From: Proteobacteria bacterium UBA2383
GTDB lineage: Bacteria > Pseudomonadota > Gammaproteobacteria > Competibacterales > Competibacteraceae
Direction: 5' to 3'
DNA length: 27,155 bases
NCBI GenBank assembly: GCA_002343485.1
Contig: DDST01000176.1
Coordinates: 31,491-58,645 of the forward strand
Position 1 is the first letter of the stretch, and every line of letters begins with the position of its first letter. Positions 24,598 through 27,155 of this stretch are shown piece after piece. The translations under genes and the position numbers were made by a program. Under the pieces are notes generated by a model. The model had not been told where the DNA came from, searched no databases, and saw only the letters and a program-made list of their open reading frames with translations.

Positions 24598-24723
24598 TCA
24601 ATTCTCCCAAGCAGGGACAGGACTGCCCGTTTGATTGCATGGGCTGCCATAAGCGCTTTGTTGCCGCTGATCTCCGCAGGGATCAAGGATGCTTTGACGC
24701 TCTATGGAGCTTCCACGCCAATG

Positions 24724-24750
24724 GTATGATGATTTTTTTATTCTTCATAC
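24724..24750. promoter_or_regulatory. candidate NikR operator
   Basis: GTATGA (24724-24729) and TCATAC (24745-24750) are perfect inverted hexamers identical to the E. coli NikR half-sites. The spacer is 15 bases here and 16 in the E. coli nik operator. The site lies 84 bases before nikR and 126 bases before cbiM, so it could control both. Confidence 0.75.
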
Positions 24751-24834
24751 AAAAGCGCACAATACTGCAATTGTCAACTCTCAATCCGCCGGCGACTATG
24801 CTGAAGAAAATACATTGCGGAGCGAGGAGGCTTC

Positions 24835-25320
24835 ATGAGTCGCGTGACCATATCCCTGGACGACAAACTACTGGAAGCGTTCGACGCCTACATCAAGCGC
24901 AAAAGCTACGAGAACCGCTCCGAAGCCATCCGCGATCTGCTGCGGCGGCAGTTGGAGCAAGACCGGCTGGAGGAGAATCAGACCGAGCATACTGTGGCCT
25001 GCTTATCCTACGTCTTCAACCATCATCAACGCGAACTGGCGCGCCGGCTCACTCAGATCCAGCACAGCCACCATGACCTGGTGCTTTCAACCCTGCACAT
25101 CCATCTCGACCATGAGAATTGCTTTGAAATCGCCATTCTCCAAGGCAACACCATCGATGTTCGCTGCTTTGCCGAAACGACCATCGCCGAAACAGGCGTA
25201 CGTCACGGAAACCTCCATCTCGTGCCCGCCGAAATCGCGAGAAGCCGTCATGACCACGGTCATCATCACCATCCTCATGACCATCCACATCTTCATGACC
25301 ATATTCACCCGAAGACCTAA
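24835..25320 (+). CDS. nikR: nickel-responsive regulator NikR with histidine-rich tail
   Basis: A 161-residue ribbon-helix-helix repressor; E. coli NikR is 133. Residues 1-45 are the DNA-binding domain (RVTISLDDKLLEAFDAYI, NRSEAIRDLLR). The ACT-like domain carries the high-affinity nickel ligands His77, His88, His90 and Cys96, each offset by one from E. coli His76, His87, His89 and Cys95. The C-terminus (about 138-161) is an added tail with 12 histidines in 24 residues, also containing Asp and Pro. That resembles metal-storing tails of nickel chaperones such as HypB or UreE and is not part of the usual NikR fold. A strong Shine-Dalgarno (GAGGAGG) precedes the ATG. The gene is divergent from the nickel transporter. 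Confidence 0.95.
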   Translation: MSRVTISLDDKLLEAFDAYIKRKSYENRSEAIRDLLRRQLEQDRLEENQTEHTVACLSYVFNHHQRELARRLTQIQHSHHDLVLSTLHIHLDHENCFEIAILQGNTIDVRCFAETTIAETGVRHGNLHLVPAEIARSRHDHGHHHHPHDHPHLHDHIHPKT

Positions 25321-25361
25321 CCCTACACCAAAATCGGAAGGAAACTAGCCTTCTGAATACC

Positions 25362-25394
25362 AAAAAGGCCGGACTGTTCAAGCCCAGCCTTTTT
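25362..25394. terminator. bidirectional intrinsic terminator after nikR
   Basis: AAAAAGGC (25362-25369) and GCCTTTTT (25387-25394) form a perfect 8-bp stem, extended by two pairs past a mismatch. It has T-runs in both directions and lies 41 bases after nikR. Confidence 0.8.
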
Positions 25395-25436
25395 GCTGAT
25401 CATCAGACTCTTAGACCGTAGGCCGCAACCTCAATC

Positions 25437-25463
25437 TGAACCGCCCCGGGAATTCCGGAGGCT
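25437..25463 (+). repeat. left terminal inverted repeat of the IS3 element
   Basis: Matches the right repeat at its 13 outer and 8 inner positions; six bases between differ. It begins TGAACC and abuts the ATC target duplication. The orfB stop codon is only 12 bases inside it. Confidence 0.93.
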
Positions 25464-25475
25464 GATTGCTGTGAG

Positions 25476-26378
25476 TCACGCCGCCATGGCGGACTCGGTG
25501 AGTCGGCGATAGTAGGCTGCTTCGGCCTCAGTCGGCGGAATGTAACCAATGGGCTCCAGCAGTCTGCGATGGTTGAACCCGTCCACCCAGGTGAGGGTGG
25601 CCCATTCCACCGCCTCCAGGTGGGCCCAGGATTGCCGATGGATCACTTCGGCCTTGTACAGCCCGTTAATGGTTTCGGCCAAGGCATTATCGTACGAGTC
25701 GCCCACGCTACCCAGCGACGGCTCGATGCCCGCCTTGGCCAGGCGCTCCGTATAACGGATCGACACGTATTGTACCCCGCGATCGCTATGGTGGATCAAG
25801 CCGCTCCGGCCGAATGGCTGGCGTGCACAGAGGGCCTGCTCCAGCGCATCCAGCACGAAGTCGGTGCGGGCGGAGCGGGACACTTTCCAGCCGACAAGGT
25901 ACCGGGCGAACACGTCGATAATGAAGGCCACATAGACGAACCCCTGTGCCGTAGACACATACGTGAAATCGGATACCCCCAGCGCATTCGGACGCTCCGC
26001 CGTGAACTGGCGGTGGACCCGATCCTCAGGACCGGCGGCTCCCGGGTTGCTGACCGTGGTTTTGACCGGCTTGCCACGCCGCACGCCTTTCAGGCCGAGC
26101 CTCCGCATCAGCCGCTCCACCGTGCAGCGGGCCACCTCCACGCCTTCGCGCCGCAATTGCCGCCAGACCTTGTCGGCGCCGTAGACCTGCAAATTCTCGT
26201 CCCAGATCTGTTGGATTTGCCCGCACAGACGTTCATCACGCTGGGCTCGAGCCGACCTTTGCGCCGGATCAGTCTCCCGGGCGGCATGCAGATAATACGT
26301 CGATGGAGCGATCGGCAGCACCTTGCAGATCGGCTCGACTCCATAGACATCACGGTGCTGGTCGATGAATGCCTTCAT
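25476..26378 (-). CDS. IS3-family transposase OrfB (DDE integrase domain)
   Basis: 300 residues from the ATG at 26378, which overlaps the OrfA stop as ATGA. An N-terminal HTH_21-type region (GVEPICKVLPIAPSTYY, then WRQLRREGVEVARCTVERLMR in parts) is followed by the rve catalytic core. The DDE triad is visible: Asp in VSDFTYV, Asp in HHSDRGVQY and Glu in ALAETINGLYKAE. OrfB is in the -1 frame relative to OrfA, so an OrfAB fusion by programmed frameshifting is expected, as in the family. The frame also reads open upstream to 26612, but that part is OrfA in the wrong frame. The gene is intact. Confidence 0.94.
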   Translation of the reverse strand: MKAFIDQHRDVYGVEPICKVLPIAPSTYYLHAARETDPAQRSARAQRDERLCGQIQQIWDENLQVYGADKVWRQLRREGVEVARCTVERLMRRLGLKGVRRGKPVKTTVSNPGAAGPEDRVHRQFTAERPNALGVSDFTYVSTAQGFVYVAFIIDVFARYLVGWKVSRSARTDFVLDALEQALCARQPFGRSGLIHHSDRGVQYVSIRYTERLAKAGIEPSLGSVGDSYDNALAETINGLYKAEVIHRQSWAHLEAVEWATLTWVDGFNHRRLLEPIGYIPPTEAEAAYYRRLTESAMAA

Positions 26379-26698
26379 CGCTTGAACGGGCGGTCGAGCT
26401 CCGCCTGGGCAAAATACGCCGACGCCTTTCGCAAGATCTCGTTGGCTTGGCGCAGCTCCCGCACCTCCCGCTCCAACGCCTTGATCCGCTCCCGCTCGGC
26501 ACTCGTAGCCCCCGCCCGTTCCCCGCAGTCCTGCTCGGCTTGTCGTACCCAGCGCCGCAGCGTCTCCGCCGTACAGCCAATCTTGGCCGCGATCGAGCCA
26601 ATGGCCGCCCATTGCGATTCATGCTCGCCTTGATGCTCCCGCACCATGCGAACGGCTCGCTCCCTGACTTCCAGTGAAAAGTTGATTGATGTCTTCAT
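26375..26698 (-). CDS. IS3-family transposase OrfA (helix-turn-helix)
   Basis: 107 residues. An N-terminal HTH (RERAVRMVREHQGEHESQWA, then IAAKIGCTAETLRRWVRQAE) binds the IS ends, and a leucine-zipper-like coiled coil (ERIKALEREVRELRQANEILRKASAYF in parts) mediates oligomerisation. It overlaps OrfB by four bases. The sequence closely follows the well-known group of IS3 elements whose OrfA ends in the ASAYFAQAELDR block. The start is 23 bases inside the right terminal repeat. Confidence 0.93.
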   Translation of the reverse strand: MKTSINFSLEVRERAVRMVREHQGEHESQWAAIGSIAAKIGCTAETLRRWVRQAEQDCGERAGATSAERERIKALEREVRELRQANEILRKASAYFAQAELDRPFKR

Positions 26699-26721
26699 GG
26701 CTCCATACTCTCAAATGTTGG

Positions 26722-26748
26722 AGCCTCCGAGAAAGCCGGGGCGGTTCA
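26722..26748 (-). repeat. right terminal inverted repeat of the IS3 element
   Basis: Inverted partner of 25437-25463, next to the second ATC copy of the target duplication (26749-26751). The OrfA promoter probably lies in or just inside this end. Confidence 0.93.
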
Positions 26749-26764
26749 ATCCGTTACATGGAAG

Positions 26765-27154
26765 TCAATGCTTACGCCGACGCCATGCAAAGCCAGCAAG
26801 ACCAAGTCCCACCAGCACGAATGTGCCAGGTTCCGGGACATTCACGGTGATCGGCGTCTGTGTGCCGGTGAAACGACCGCTGCCAGTAAAGGTGACTCCC
26901 GTGATGAAAGCGGTCGTATTCGTCGGATCGAGTCCGGCGGATGTTTCGATGCCCAGCACACGGAAGCGATCCAGACCACCTTGGCCGAAATTGAACAGAT
27001 CACCGCCTAGCCAGTTACTTTGGAGGAGAAGCGGGTTATTTTGCGCGTCGAAGCCGTAGATATCGTAAAGGCTGTCGCCGATACCCGTAGGTAGGGTGAC
27101 ACTTTGAAAATTCGGATCCCCACTATTACCTATGGTAGTGCCCCAAAAAAGACT
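26765..27154 (-). CDS. PEP-CTERM sorting domain protein (N-terminus outside window)
   Basis: The frame is open from the right edge to the TGA at 26767-26765, giving about 129 residues of the C-terminal part. The end is a textbook PEP-CTERM signal: VPEPGTF, a hydrophobic stretch (VLVGLGLAGFAW) and RRRKH. Such proteins are exported, then recognised and cleaved by an exosortase, often in bacteria that make exopolysaccharide or flocs. The visible upstream part is Gly/Thr/Asn-rich, beta-like and low in charge (NFGQGGLDRFRVLGIETSAG, TAFITGVTFTGSGRF), with no enzymatic motif that I recognise. An internal GTG at 26959 is not the real start because coding continues upstream. No exosortase is in the window. 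Confidence 0.88.
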   Translation of the reverse strand, partial: SLFWGTTIGNSGDPNFQSVTLPTGIGDSLYDIYGFDAQNNPLLLQSNWLGGDLFNFGQGGLDRFRVLGIETSAGLDPTNTTAFITGVTFTGSGRFTGTQTPITVNVPEPGTFVLVGLGLAGFAWRRRKH

Positions 27155-27155
27155 T

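Larger units (their letters stand above)
25437..26748 (-). mobile_element. complete IS3-family insertion sequence, 1312 bp
   Basis: The ends are 27-base imperfect inverted repeats: TGAACCGCCCCGG, six differing bases, then CGGAGGCT, at 25437-25463 and inverted at 26722-26748. They begin TG and end CA as usual for IS3. The trinucleotide ATC flanks both sides (25434-25436 and 26749-26751), a 3-bp target duplication. Both transposase frames are intact, so the copy is probably recent and may be active. Confidence 0.95.

Noticed and set aside
25569..26633. Long plus-strand frame of 354 codons antisense to the IS3 transposase
   Set aside because: It mirrors OrfA/OrfB codons, has no family motif, and the minus-strand genes have complete DDE and HTH signatures and IS ends.

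Overview
The window is ordinary-looking chromosomal DNA of a gammaproteobacterium, moderately GC-rich and densely coded. The assignment rests on gene order: dapF next to a DUF484 gene, engB divergent from a diheme cytochrome c4 gene, and the run coaBC-dut-algC-argB, all familiar pairings in Pseudomonas-like and purple-sulfur-type gammaproteobacteria. A PEP-CTERM protein at the right edge and a RecB-type nuclease fit an environmental, possibly biofilm- or floc-forming member. The genus cannot be named from this sequence. No rRNA, tRNA or CRISPR array was seen.

Layout. 1-1398 (+): 3' part of dapF and a DUF484 gene, without the xerC that often follows. 1459-2890: engB (-) and cytochrome c4 (+), diverging from a short shared region. 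3169-7521 (+): a tightly overlapping four-gene signalling operon: triple-PAS histidine kinase, single-domain receiver, receiver-PP2C phosphatase, STAS anti-sigma antagonist. It resembles the Pseudomonas HsbR/HsbA partner-switch but has no visible anti-sigma kinase domain. 7874-9250 (-): secreted TIM-barrel glycosidase-like protein.

16952 down to 9490 (-): lutA-lutB-lutC (lactate oxidation), then recB, a CYTH triphosphatase-like gene and a small L,D-transpeptidase, closely packed and perhaps co-transcribed. recB lies here without recC or recD. A near-perfect dyad just upstream of lutA is a candidate operator. 21484 down to 17110 (-): coaBC, dut, algC and argB, covering coenzyme A synthesis, dUTP removal, sugar-phosphate isomerisation for exopolysaccharide or LPS, and arginine synthesis.

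21485-21883 is gene-free but structured: on the minus strand it holds a promoter-like sequence, three hairpins, a 16-codon ORF with a Shine-Dalgarno-like sequence and a strong intrinsic terminator. This is a candidate small RNA or attenuator and the most interesting uncharacterised element in the window.

21884-25320: a nickel locus. An ECF-type transporter (cbiM, nikL-like, cbiQ, cbiO; -) diverges from nikR (+). Between them is a palindrome with perfect NikR half-sites, spaced one base closer than in E. coli. This NikR carries an unusual histidine-rich tail. 25437-26748: a complete IS3-family insertion sequence with matched terminal repeats and a 3-bp target duplication, inserted between the nikR terminator and the end of a PEP-CTERM gene that runs off the right edge.
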